A program made the position numbers and the translations under genes. Shown here piece by piece: positions 24,122 through 32,469 of a stretch of 64,000 nucleotides of DNA. Each line of letters starts with the position of its first letter. Positions within the stretch are counted from its first letter, which is position 1. The notes beneath the pieces were generated by a model. The model was not told where the DNA came from. It was given only the letters and a program-made list of their open reading frames with translations, and searched no databases. Origin of the DNA: Streptomyces scopuliridis RB72 (GTDB lineage: Bacteria; Actinomycetota; Actinomycetes; Streptomycetales; Streptomycetaceae). The DNA is taken from assembly GCF_000718095.1 (NCBI RefSeq), contig NZ_JOEI01000007.1:186001-250000 (forward strand). Reading direction: 5' to 3'.

Positions 24122-25305
24122 CCAGCATCGACGGCGCGTCCCTGCTTGACGAGATCGAGCGGTTCCACCGGCGCTTCAACGTCTTTCCTCGGGAAGCCGC
24201 GTACGTCGCGGTTGCCCTGTGGGACGCGCACGCGCACCTGCTCGACGCCTTCGACTCCACCCCGCGGCTCGCGTTCCTGTCTCCGGAGCCTGGTTCCGGG
24301 AAGTCTCGGGCGCTGGAAGTGGTAGAGACCCTGGTGCCGCGCCCGATGCTCGCGGTGAACGCCCGTGCCGCCGCGCTGTTCCGGTCCGTCTCCGATCCGG
24401 CCGGGCGGCCCACGATCCTCTTTGACGAGATCGACACCGTGTTCGGCCCCAAGGCGGGGGACAACGAGGAACTGCGCGGCTTCCTCAACGCCGGGCACCG
24501 CCGTTCCGGGGTCACCTACCGGTGCATCGGAGACGGCGGGAACCAGACGGTCGTGGAGTTCCCTTCCTACACCGGCGTCGCGGTGGCCGGACTCGGCTAC
24601 CTGCCCGACACCATCACCACCCGGTCCGTCATCATCCGCATGCGCCGCCGTGCGCGGAACGAGGCAGTGGAGCCGTTCCGGGCTCGGCTGCACGAGGCTG
24701 AGGGCAACGAGCTGCGAGACCGCCTCGCCCAGTGGGCCGACACTGTCCGCGAGGACATCTCCGGACGGTGGCCGGAGATGCCCGAGGGCGTCACCGACCG
24801 TCCGGCGGACGTGTGGGAACCGCTGCTGTCCGTCGCGGACGCGGCTGGGGGCGACTGGCCCGAGCGGGCCCGCACCGCCTGCGTCGAACTCGTCAACGCC
24901 GCCCGCGCCGATGACAAAGGCTCCCTCGGCATCCGCCTGCTCACCGACCTCCGTGACCACGTCATGGCCGGCATCGACCGCATGCCCACCGTCGCCGTCT
25001 TGGACCGGTTGTGCGCGCTGGACGAAGCCCCGTGGGCGGACATGGGCGGTCGACCGCTCGACTCCCGAGGGCTGGCGAAGATGCTCGGGGAGTACATGAC
25101 CAGCGACAACGCCCCGGTCAAGGCCCGGAACATCAAGACCGCCGGGGCCGTGCTCAAGGGCTACTACGCCCTCGATCTCCACGACGCGTGGCAGCGGTAC
25201 TGCCCCCCACCCCCCTCAGGGGCCGCTACCTCCGCTACCTCCGCTACCGCGCAGGTCAGCGCCCCGGAAACGGTAGCGGACGGCATCTTCCCCGCCGCTA
25301 CCTGA
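24118..25305 (+). CDS. DUF3631 ATPase, replication helicase-like
   Basis: A 395-residue P-loop protein. Walker A is SPEPGSGKS (Lys62), Walker B is ILFDEID (Asp103), and the C-terminal half (from ~residue 180) is the DUF3631 domain ending in LKGYYALDLHDAW. In Prim-Pol type elements this ATPase likely loads or unwinds at the origin. The last ~30 codons run through the GGTAGCGG repeat cluster, which yields the low-complexity SGAATSATSATAQ tail, so the putative origin overlaps the 3' end of its own replication gene. Confidence 0.87.
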   Translation: MTSIDGASLLDEIERFHRRFNVFPREAAYVAVALWDAHAHLLDAFDSTPRLAFLSPEPGSGKSRALEVVETLVPRPMLAVNARAAALFRSVSDPAGRPTILFDEIDTVFGPKAGDNEELRGFLNAGHRRSGVTYRCIGDGGNQTVVEFPSYTGVAVAGLGYLPDTITTRSVIIRMRRRARNEAVEPFRARLHEAEGNELRDRLAQWADTVREDISGRWPEMPEGVTDRPADVWEPLLSVADAAGGDWPERARTACVELVNAARADDKGSLGIRLLTDLRDHVMAGIDRMPTVAVLDRLCALDEAPWADMGGRPLDSRGLAKMLGEYMTSDNAPVKARNIKTAGAVLKGYYALDLHDAWQRYCPPPPSGAATSATSATAQVSAPETVADGIFPAAT

Positions 25306-25437
25306 GCGCTACCCCGCTACCGGCCCCGCGCCCCTACCGCCGGGGCCGGTAGCGGATCCATCCGCTACCGCTACCCCTATCCGCTACCTCGATCATGCCT
25401 CTGACCTGCACGGTAGCGGAGGTAGCGGAGGTAGCGG
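25223..25437. repeat. GGTAGCGG iteron cluster, candidate origin
   Basis: The octamer GGTAGCGG or its complement occurs 13 times in 215 bp: CCGCTACC at 25223, 25232, 25241, 25295, 25314, 25362, 25368 and 25381; GGTAGCGG at 25272, 25348, 25412, 25421 and 25430. Groups of three are spaced by 9 bp (25223/25232/25241 and 25412/25421/25430), in opposite orientation at the two ends, giving a large dyad. It spans the end of the DUF3631 gene and the gap before xis. Confidence 0.78.
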
Positions 25438-25487
25438 ACCTGACAGGGAGGGGCCAAGCCCGGATCCCCCGAAAGGAGAGATCCCGA

Positions 25488-25715
25488 ATGGCGACAGCGT
25501 CCGCCACGACCACGCTCCGGGCCGGACTCCCGGACCGCTACCTCACCCCCGACGACATCGCCGCCATGTTCGGTGTCCCGTTGGAGACCGTCTATCAGTG
25601 GCGCAAGAAGCGAACCGGGCCGCCCGGATTCCGCATCGGCAAGCACGTCCGGTACGACCCCGCCGCCGTCCGCGTCTGGGTCAGCGACCGCATGAACGAG
25701 ACCGAAGCAGCCTGA
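25488..25715 (+). CDS. xis: excisionase (Xis), HTH_17 type
   Basis: A 75-residue MerR-like helix-turn-helix protein: YLTPDDIAAMFGVPLETVYQ, WRKKRTGPPGFRIGKHVRYD, then a short wing and helix (VWVSDRMNE). Size and place just upstream of int are typical of AICE excisionases, which bend DNA at the att arms to direct the integrase to excision. Start ATG 25488 after AAAGGAGAG. Confidence 0.88.
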   Translation: MATASATTTLRAGLPDRYLTPDDIAAMFGVPLETVYQWRKKRTGPPGFRIGKHVRYDPAAVRVWVSDRMNETEAA

Positions 25716-25793
25716 CCCCCACCCCCAGCACCCCCGGCCGGTGGCGAGCACTCCTCGCCACCGGCCGCCGCCATTCTCAAGGAGTCGCCACAC

Positions 25794-27059
25794 ATGGCAG
25801 GCCACATCCAAGACCGTTGGTTCAAAACTGAGACCGACGCGAACGGCAAGACCCGCCGCGTCAAGACAGCCCGCTACGGCACCGGCATGCGGTACCGCGC
25901 CCGCTACATCGGCCCCGACGGCACCGAGAAGTCCAAGAGCTTCCGGGACGGACAGAAGCGCCTTGCGGAGAAGTGGCTGAGCAAGACCGAGGCCGACATG
26001 GACAGCGGCCAGTACGTGGACCCGAAGGCAGGGCGGACGACCTTCCAGCAGTACGCGGAACGCTGGGTGGCTTCGCACTCGGGTGAGGTCAACAGCGGGG
26101 AGGGAGCCGAGCGGCGCTTGCGTCTGCACGCGTATCCGGGGATCGGTAGTCGTCCGCTCGGTTCCTTCAAAGCGGAGCACGTCCGGACCTGGCTCGGGGG
26201 CCTGAAGAGGTCCGTCCCGAACGAGACGCACCGCCGTGTGATCGCCGCTACGGTCTCCGCGGTCTTCAATGCCGCCGTGGATGATGAGTTGATGGCCCGG
26301 AACCCGTTCAAGGCGCGCTCTGTACAGGTCCCGAAGCCTGGTGAGTCGGTCATCGAGCCCTGGACCGCCGCGCAGGTCTTCGGCGTCCAGCGCGCCCTCC
26401 CGGAGCGCTTCCGTGCGGCCATTGACCTGGGGGCGGGGTGCGGACTGCGTCAGGGGGAGGTGTTCGGCCTGTCCGTCGATGAGGTGGACTTCGAGAGCGG
26501 ATGGCTGTCGGTGAACCATCAGCTCAAGAGGCTCCGTGGGCGGTACGTCTTCGCCCCGCCGAAGGGTGGGAAGACGCGCAAGGTTCCGCTCCCCGCCTCG
26601 GTGGCCGATGCGCTCAGGGCTCACGCCGACGCATTCCCTTCGCTCACGGTCACGCTGCCCTGGCGCACCCTGGATGGGGAGCCCCGCACCAAGCGTCTGT
26701 ACTTCAGCGGCAACGGCGGTCTTCATGTGCGGGTGAGCTACTTCAACGACTCCATGTGGAAGCCCGCTCTGGCCGCCGCCGGGCGCATCCCGGAGCCCGA
26801 GGAGGGCGAACGGTACGCGTCCGCGCGGGAACACGGTATGCACGCGCTCAGGCACTTCTACGCCTCCGTCCTGCTCGATGCTGGGGAGAACATCAAGGCC
26901 CTGAGTCGCTATCTCGGTCACGCCGACGCGGGGTTCACTCTGCGGACGTACACGCACCTGATGCCGAGCAGCGAGCAGCGGACCCGAAAGGCCGTTGACG
27001 GGCTCTACGAGGGGCGCGTGAACCAAGATCACGGCCCACAGACGGCCCACGAGGATTGA
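25794..27059 (+). CDS. int: tyrosine-family site-specific integrase
   Basis: A 421-residue recombinase. The N-terminus (to ~70) is an arm-binding domain, ~75-180 a SAM-like core-binding domain, and ~195-400 the catalytic domain with Arg219 (GCGLRQGE), His350 and Arg353 (HALRHFYAS), His376 (YLGHAD) and nucleophile Tyr386 (RTYTHL). Nothing essential is missing. Start ATG 25794 after CAAGGAGTCGCC. It ends 57 bp before attR, and its last codons run through the putative right arm sites. Family knowledge: pSAM2 Int-type enzymes recombine attP with a chromosomal site; here that is the end of pmt. Confidence 0.95.
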   Translation: MAGHIQDRWFKTETDANGKTRRVKTARYGTGMRYRARYIGPDGTEKSKSFRDGQKRLAEKWLSKTEADMDSGQYVDPKAGRTTFQQYAERWVASHSGEVNSGEGAERRLRLHAYPGIGSRPLGSFKAEHVRTWLGGLKRSVPNETHRRVIAATVSAVFNAAVDDELMARNPFKARSVQVPKPGESVIEPWTAAQVFGVQRALPERFRAAIDLGAGCGLRQGEVFGLSVDEVDFESGWLSVNHQLKRLRGRYVFAPPKGGKTRKVPLPASVADALRAHADAFPSLTVTLPWRTLDGEPRTKRLYFSGNGGLHVRVSYFNDSMWKPALAAAGRIPEPEEGERYASAREHGMHALRHFYASVLLDAGENIKALSRYLGHADAGFTLRTYTHLMPSSEQRTRKAVDGLYEGRVNQDHGPQTAHED

Positions 27060-27066
27060 CGGCCCG
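27030..27066. repeat. candidate arm-type sites, right end
   Basis: ACGGCCC occurs three times (27031, 27042, 27059), the first two forming the 18-mer ACGGCCCACAGACGGCCC also found at 13375-13392. Next to it, CCGTACGGG (27069-27077) and CCCGTACGG (27104-27112) form an inverted pair just before attR. Confidence 0.6.
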
Positions 27067-27116
27067 CGCCGTACGGGCATAGTTGCTGGTCACAGCGCTA
27101 CCGCCCGTACGGTGCT

Positions 27117-27203
27117 GAACTTCATCTACTTCTGGCCGCTGTACACGGGCACGGCGATCCCGCTGGACGCGTGGCGCAACAGGATGTGGCTCGACACCTG
27201 GGT
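27117..27203 (+). repeat. attR: ancestral 3' end of pmt
   Basis: The second copy of the 87-bp att repeat. The bases after it complete the codons for Val and a TGA stop (27204-27207), so this is the displaced original end of pmt, now without a start. The chromosome continues with a gap (27208-27387) in which I see only a perfect 12-bp palindrome TGAACGCGTTCA at 27338-27349 and the ribosome site of the next gene. Confidence 0.93.
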
Positions 27204-27387
27204 CTGATCACGCCGGGCAGGACCACGGCCTCGGCGACGACTACGGCCACGGCAAGGGCGCGCGTCAGTCCGATAACACTCACGGGCGCTCGCCCCCTGT
27301 GACACACCGCTCCCGTAGGGTGCACATGACATCCCCTTGAACGCGTTCAGATGCTCAGGGGGGCTCCTGGGGAGGGGGACTGCACTC

Positions 27388-29028
27388 ATGCGCAGTGGAG
27401 CCAAGATCGCCGTCATAGGCGGGGTCTTCGCCGTGTTCGCGGGCGGCGTCGGGTACGGCGCGTACAACCTGTACGGCGGGCTCACCGGCGGCACCGGGTC
27501 CCCGGGGAGCGACACCACCACGACGCGCGAGGTCAGGACCGGGCCGCTGAGCGCCGCCGAGGTCGACAAGGCCGCGAAGGACTTCCTGACGGGGTGGGCG
27601 AAGGGGGACGACGCGGCGGTCGTCGCCCAGCTCACCAACGACCCGGCCACCGCCGAGACCGTCATCGGCGGCTACCGCGACACGGCCCGTGTCACCGACG
27701 CGGTGATCACGCCGGGCCAGGCGGTCGGCGCCAGGGTCCCGTTCACCGTGAAGGCCACCGTCGCGCTCGACGGGAACACCAAGCCCTGGTCGTACGCCTC
27801 GGAACTGACCGTCGTGCGCGGGCTGAGCACCGGTCGTCCGCTGGTCGACTGGGCGCCCTCGGTGATCCATCCGAAGCTGACGAAGGACACCCACCTCGTC
27901 ACCACCGAGGCTTCCGCGCCCCCGATCAAGGCCGTCGACCGCAACGGCGCGGAGCTGACGAAGGAGAAGTACCCGTCGCTCCGGCCGGTGCTGGACGAGC
28001 TGCGCAAGCGGTACGGCGACGACGCGGGCGGCTCGGCCGGTGTCGAGCTGGTGCTGCGGAGCGACACCGAGAGCGTGCCGGACGAGACGATGCTCACGCT
28101 CGCCAAGGGCTCGCCGGGCCGGCTGACGACCACGCTGGACGCGAATGTGCAGGCCGCCGCCGAGCGGGCGGTGCGGAAGTACAGCGAGGCGTCGGTCGCC
28201 GCCGTCAAGCCGAGTACGGGCGAGATCCTGGCCGTCGCCAACAACCGTAAGGACGGCTGGAACGCGGCGATGCTCGGCCGGCAGGCGCCGGGCTCCACGA
28301 TGAAGATCGTGACCGCGGCGATGCTGCTGGAGAAGGGCCTCGTGGCCGCCGGCCGGCCGGCCGAGTGTCCCAAGGAAGCGATGTACCAGGGCCGTACGTT
28401 CACGAACCTGAACGGCTTCTCCATCGACGGCGGCACGTTCACCCAGAGCTTCGCCCGCTCCTGCAACACCGCCTTCATCAAGCTGATCGACGACACCAAG
28501 GACGACGCCGCGCTGAAGGCCGAGACCGAGGAGGTCTTCGGCATCGGCCTCGACAACTGGAAGACCGGCGTCGCGTCCTTCGACGGCAGCGTGCCGGCCG
28601 CGACCGGCGGCGAGGCGGCGGCGCAGTACATCGGGCAGGGCACGGTCCAGATGAACGTCCTCAACATGGCGTCCATCACGGCCACCGCCAAGAACGGTTC
28701 GTTCAAGCAGCCCGTGATCGTGCCGCGTTCGCTGGACGACCGGGAACTGGCCACCGCCGCACGCCCGTTGCCGTACAACGTGGCGCGCCAGCTGCGGGAC
28801 ATGATGCGGGTCACGGCCACGAGCGGTACGGGCGCGAACGCGATGTCCGGGCTCGGCGGCGACAAGGGCGCGAAGACCGGTTCCGCGGAGGTCGACGGCC
28901 AGGCCACCTCCAACAGCTGGTTCACGGGCTACCAGAACGACCTCGCCGCGGCGGCGGTCGTCCAGGCGGGCGGCCACGGCGGCGACGCGGCGGGCCCGCT
29001 GGTGGCGTCGGTGCTGGCCGCGGGGTGA
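27388..29028 (+). CDS. penicillin-binding transpeptidase with NTF2-like domain
   Basis: A 546-residue membrane-anchored class B-like PBP. N-terminal hydrophobic anchor (AVIGGVFAVFAGGVGYGAYN), an NTF2/MecA_N-type domain (~45-160), then a transpeptidase domain with STMK (Ser303), SCN (Ser358) and KTGS (Lys496). It cross-links peptidoglycan outside the membrane. Start ATG 27388 after GGGGAGGGGGACTGC; the extra upstream in-frame residues lack a ribosome site. In S. coelicolor the homologue lies close to pmt, so this is the right chromosomal neighbour of the insertion. The next gene starts inside its stop codon. Confidence 0.92.
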   Translation: MRSGAKIAVIGGVFAVFAGGVGYGAYNLYGGLTGGTGSPGSDTTTTREVRTGPLSAAEVDKAAKDFLTGWAKGDDAAVVAQLTNDPATAETVIGGYRDTARVTDAVITPGQAVGARVPFTVKATVALDGNTKPWSYASELTVVRGLSTGRPLVDWAPSVIHPKLTKDTHLVTTEASAPPIKAVDRNGAELTKEKYPSLRPVLDELRKRYGDDAGGSAGVELVLRSDTESVPDETMLTLAKGSPGRLTTTLDANVQAAAERAVRKYSEASVAAVKPSTGEILAVANNRKDGWNAAMLGRQAPGSTMKIVTAAMLLEKGLVAAGRPAECPKEAMYQGRTFTNLNGFSIDGGTFTQSFARSCNTAFIKLIDDTKDDAALKAETEEVFGIGLDNWKTGVASFDGSVPAATGGEAAAQYIGQGTVQMNVLNMASITATAKNGSFKQPVIVPRSLDDRELATAARPLPYNVARQLRDMMRVTATSGTGANAMSGLGGDKGAKTGSAEVDGQATSNSWFTGYQNDLAAAAVVQAGGHGGDAAGPLVASVLAAG

Positions 29029-29876
29029 CGCCGCTCGTCGCCGTCGCGGTCCTCGTCGCCGCCCTCACCCACGCCAGTTGGAACGCCCTCGCGCACACGA
29101 TCAAGGACCAGCTGGTCGCCTTCACCCTGATCGGCGGGGGCGCGGCGGTGATCGGCGCCGTCCTCGCCTGCTTCACGCCGCTGCCGCACCCGGCGGCCTG
29201 GCCGTATCTGGTCGTCTCCGCGCTGCTGCACATCGGCTACCAGGCGCTGCTGATGCGCTCGTTCAGCCTGGGCGACTTCGGCCAGATGTACCCGATCGCG
29301 CGCGGTACGGCGCCGCTCGTGGTGACCGTACTGGCCGCCGTCTTCGTCGGGGAGTCGCTGGACGCCCGGCAGGCGGCGGGCGTCGTCGTCGCCTCGGCGG
29401 GGCTGGTCGGCCTCGCGCTCTGGGGCATCAGGGGCTCGGGGAGCACACCCCACTGGCCGGCGCTGCTGGCCGCGCTGGCGACGGGTCTGTCGATCGCCGC
29501 GTACACGGTGGTGGACGGTGTGGGGGTACGCGACTCGGGCTCGCCGCTCGGCTATATCGCCTGGCTGATGATCCTGGAGGGCCTCATGATCCCGGCGTAC
29601 GCCCTGTACGCGCGCCGGGGCCTGCTCCTCGCCCAGCTGCGGCCCCACGCGGCGCGCGGGCTGCTCGGCGCGGTCCTCTCCATGCTGGCGTACGGCCTGG
29701 TCCTGTGGGCCCAGACCCGCGCCGCGCTCGCCCCGATCGCGGCCCTCCGGGAGTCGTCGATCCTCGTGGGCGCGGCCATCGGGGCGGTCTTCTTCAAGGA
29801 GCGCTTCGGCACACCGAGAATCGCGGCGGCGGGTCTGATGGTGGTGGGCATCGGACTGATGCTGCACGCGGGTTGA
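29025..29876 (+). CDS. EamA/DMT-family transporter
   Basis: A 283-residue integral membrane protein with about ten hydrophobic helices in two EamA repeats; conserved spots are THASWNALAH near the start, PIARGTAPLVV and ALRESSILVGAAIG in the second repeat. Probably exports a small metabolite; substrate unknown. GTG start at 29025 overlaps the PBP stop by 4 bp. Followed 19 bp later by a TetR gene that may control it. Confidence 0.88.
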   Translation: MTPLVAVAVLVAALTHASWNALAHTIKDQLVAFTLIGGGAAVIGAVLACFTPLPHPAAWPYLVVSALLHIGYQALLMRSFSLGDFGQMYPIARGTAPLVVTVLAAVFVGESLDARQAAGVVVASAGLVGLALWGIRGSGSTPHWPALLAALATGLSIAAYTVVDGVGVRDSGSPLGYIAWLMILEGLMIPAYALYARRGLLLAQLRPHAARGLLGAVLSMLAYGLVLWAQTRAALAPIAALRESSILVGAAIGAVFFKERFGTPRIAAAGLMVVGIGLMLHAG

Positions 29877-29895
29877 GACGACCTGCTCCGGGCGC

Positions 29896-30465
29896 ATGCC
29901 ACCGGACGCCACCGCCACCAGGAGCCGCCTGCTCGAAGCGGCCACCGCCGAATTCGCCCGGTACGGGCCGGCGGGCGCCCGGGTGGACCGGATCGCCGAG
30001 CAGGCGAAGGCCAACAAGCGCCTGATCTATGTCCACTTCGGCACCAAGGAAGAACTCTTCGACCTGGTCGTCGGCCGCGCGACGGTCAGCCTCGCCGACA
30101 CCGTGCCGTTCACGGCGGACGCTCTGCCGGAGTACACCGGCGCGCTCTTCGACCTTCTCCAGCGGCGCCCCGGCATCCTCCGGCTGACCACCTGGGCCCT
30201 GCTGGAACGGCCCGAGCCGATCCCGGTGCAGGTCGAGGCGTACCGCGCCAAGCCGGCGGCCATCGCCGACGCACAGGCCCGTGGCGTGGTGAACGGCGGG
30301 ATCGAGCCCGTCGACCTCATGGCCACGCTCCTCGGCCTGGTCACCGCCTGGTCCGGCGCGTCCCCCGCTCTGCGGTCCCTGGCGCCCGAGCCGGCGTCGC
30401 CCGGACGCCTCGCGGCCATCCGTACGGTCATCGTCACGGCGGCGCGGGCGCTGACCACGCCCTGA
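29896..30465 (+). CDS. TetR-family regulator
   Basis: A 189-residue repressor: N-terminal HTH (LLEAATAEFARYGPAGARVD, then RIAEQAKANKRLIYVHFGTK) followed by an all-helical ligand-binding domain. The ligand cannot be told. It lies 19 bp downstream of the EamA gene on the same strand and most likely controls that operon. Confidence 0.9.
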   Translation: MPPDATATRSRLLEAATAEFARYGPAGARVDRIAEQAKANKRLIYVHFGTKEELFDLVVGRATVSLADTVPFTADALPEYTGALFDLLQRRPGILRLTTWALLERPEPIPVQVEAYRAKPAAIADAQARGVVNGGIEPVDLMATLLGLVTAWSGASPALRSLAPEPASPGRLAAIRTVIVTAARALTTP

Positions 30466-30597
30466 GCACACATCTTCCCTCCGCGCGCGGCCCTTGGTCC
30501 GGACGGCGCCACTTTGGCAACACTCGCCCGGGTACCGCCCGACAGATCCCGTTTTCTCCGGCTGCTCATGGTCTCCTCTCGTCACGGAGGTATCAAT

Positions 30598-31692
30598 GTG
30601 ATGAGCGGACAACCGCATGAGGACACGGACAACCACGACACACATGACCGGAACCAGGACCGGGACACAGACCGGGACACGGACCCCCGGCCGGCCACAC
30701 CGCGGCGTCTCCTGCTGACCACGGCCGCGCTGGCGCCGGTGCTGGCCGGTATCGGCACCGCCCCCGCCCGCGCCCAGTCCCCGGGCCCGGCCCCCGACCC
30801 GACGAAGGGCGGCGGACACCAGCACGAGCCGATTCAGCCGATGACCACCACCGCGGCCGACTGGAAACGGGTCGCGCAGGCGCTGGGCCGGCCGGGCTCC
30901 ATGGCGGGCGACAAGGCGTACCACACCCGCTTTCCGCGCGGGGATCTGGATGTCGTCTCCTACGGCGTCCCGGTCTCCACCGGACTCGCCCTGGGCTCAC
31001 ACGTGGCCTTCGTCCGCTACGCCGACGGCAATGTGCTGGTCATGGGCGATCTCACGGTGACCGAGGGCGAGTTGCAGGAGGTGACGGACGTCCTCCAGGC
31101 GCACGGCATCGAGCAGACCGCCCTCCACAAGCATCTGCTCGCCCACTCCCCCGAGGTCTGGTGGACCCATGTCCACGCGCACGGCCGGGACCCGGTGGCC
31201 ATCGCCCGCGGTCTGCGCGCGGCGCTCGACCGCACGGCGTCGCCCCCCGCCGAGCCGACGCCACGGCCGGGGCCCATCGATCTGGACACCGACGGCATCG
31301 ACGCCGCGCTGGGCATGAAGGGCTCGAACGACGGCGGGGTCTACAAGGCCACCTTCGCGCGCCGTGAGGTCATCATCGAGGGAGGCATGGCGCTGCCCCG
31401 CGGCCTGGGCGCGATCTCGGCCTTCATCTTCCAGCCCCTGGGCGGCGGCAAGGCCGCGCTCAACGGCGATGTCGTGCTGGTGGCCGAGGAGGTCCAGAAC
31501 GCCATCAAGATCCTGCGGGCCGGCGGAATCGGCCTGGTCGAACTGCACAACCACGGCCTCAGGGACGAGCCCCGCCTGTTCTTCATCCACCTCTGGGCCG
31601 TGGGCGACGCCGTCGAGCTGGCCAAGGCCCTGCGCAAGGCGGTGGACGCCACCAACGTCGTCGCGGTCCTGCGCGAGCGCGGGACGTCGTAG
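30598..31692 (+). CDS. Tat-exported protein with two DUF1259 domains
   Basis: A 364-residue protein. After a polar Asp/His-rich start there is a twin-arginine-type signal (RRLLLTTAALAPVLAGIGTA then APARAQ), suggesting export in folded form. Two DUF1259 repeats follow: ~110-205 (VALGSH-like region, then HKHLLAHSPEVWWTHVHAHG) and ~240-355 (with LVELHNHGLRDEPRLFFIHL). The paired His motifs suggest metal binding. The GTG at 30598 is 7 bp after CGGAGG; ATG 30601 is also possible. Monocistronic, ended by a hairpin shared with the convergent methyltransferase gene. Confidence 0.85.
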   Translation: MMSGQPHEDTDNHDTHDRNQDRDTDRDTDPRPATPRRLLLTTAALAPVLAGIGTAPARAQSPGPAPDPTKGGGHQHEPIQPMTTTAADWKRVAQALGRPGSMAGDKAYHTRFPRGDLDVVSYGVPVSTGLALGSHVAFVRYADGNVLVMGDLTVTEGELQEVTDVLQAHGIEQTALHKHLLAHSPEVWWTHVHAHGRDPVAIARGLRAALDRTASPPAEPTPRPGPIDLDTDGIDAALGMKGSNDGGVYKATFARREVIIEGGMALPRGLGAISAFIFQPLGGGKAALNGDVVLVAEEVQNAIKILRAGGIGLVELHNHGLRDEPRLFFIHLWAVGDAVELAKALRKAVDATNVVAVLRERGTS

Positions 31693-31701
31693 CGAGACCC
31701 G

Positions 31702-31741
31702 CCGCCCGCTGCCCCGCTCATCACACCGGGACAGCGGGCGG
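31702..31741. terminator. bidirectional terminator
   Basis: A perfect 10-bp stem CCGCCCGCTG (31702-31711) with 31732-31741, 20-nt loop, between the convergent DUF1259 and methyltransferase genes; it reaches into the last codons of the latter. Confidence 0.55.
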
Positions 31742-32395
31742 TTCCGCGATACCGACGATGAAGTTCCCGGCCACCACGGGCCGGATATGGGCCGACCACC
31801 CCATACCGGTGAGGTCGTCCGTGAGGGTCCGGGCATCGTGGAACACCTTCACGATGCGGTACTGGCTGCCGTCATCGAGCCGACGCACGGCCGCGGGGAC
31901 GGGCAGATCCGCGAGGACGTCCTCCCGCGCGGCCTCGGCGGGACCGTCATCGATGAAGACCGCTCTGCCGCCCGGCGCGAGCGCGGCGGCGACGGCGTTC
32001 CAGAAGCCGGGCAACCGCGCCGGCGGGACATGCGAGAGCCAGAACGCGAAGAACACCGTGTCGTAGCGTCGTGGCGGCCGCCACTCGAACACGTCGGCCT
32101 GAACGAACCGGACGCCGGGGGATTCGGTACGCGCACGAGCGAGAGCCAGCACTTCGGCCGAGGCGTCGACAGCCGTCACCGAACGCGCCCGCGCGGCGAG
32201 CATCGGGGTCCACCGGCCCGTTCCGCAGGCCAGCTCCAGAACATCCCCGGCAATCGGCAGGTCATCGGCCGCGGCCAGCACCTCTTGCAGCTCCCGCAAG
32301 TCCTCGCGTTCCGCGTACGGCCGGTCGTACTCGGCCGCCCCGGCCCTGTAGTAGGCCATCTGTTCCGCCAGAAGAGCGTCCTCATCGCTGCCCAT
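31721..32395 (-). CDS. class I SAM-dependent methyltransferase
   Basis: A 224-residue methyltransferase of the Methyltransf_25/11 type: AAEYDRPYAEREDL entry, motif I VLELACGTGRWT, motif II VTAVDASAEVL, and YDTVFFAFWLSHVPP. The target is unknown. Start ATG 32395 chosen for the usual N-terminus (GSDEDALLAEQMAYYRAGA); two upstream in-frame starts are less likely. It stands alone. Confidence 0.88.
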   Translation of the reverse strand: MGSDEDALLAEQMAYYRAGAAEYDRPYAEREDLRELQEVLAAADDLPIAGDVLELACGTGRWTPMLAARARSVTAVDASAEVLALARARTESPGVRFVQADVFEWRPPRRYDTVFFAFWLSHVPPARLPGFWNAVAAALAPGGRAVFIDDGPAEAAREDVLADLPVPAAVRRLDDGSQYRIVKVFHDARTLTDDLTGMGWSAHIRPVVAGNFIVGIAEPPAVPV

Positions 32396-32469
32396 GGCCC
32401 CGACCATACCTACGGTCCCGCACACCCCGTGGCGAATCGGCCGCGGCCCTCTCCTCGGACCCGTCCCCG

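Larger units (their letters stand above)
13197..27203. mobile_element. integrated pSAM2-like AICE, 13.9 kb, in pmt
   Basis: A complete actinomycete integrative and conjugative element bounded by the 87-bp direct repeat. Excision would give a circle of 13,920 bp. It carries every module expected of the class: a tyrosine integrase and excisionase next to attR, a Prim-Pol type replication module with an iteron cluster, an FtsK-type single-protein DNA translocase (TraB/TraSA), a spd-type spread operon with a KilB-like protein, and regulators (GntR, XRE, NUDIX, HD). No gene looks broken. Most AICEs known to me integrate in tRNA genes; this one uses the 3' end of a protein gene. Confidence 0.93.

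Noticed and set aside
27126..27665. Minus-strand frame sharing its C-terminus with one at 13206-13469
   Set aside because: The shared peptide is the antisense of the att repeat; useful only as confirmation of the repeat.
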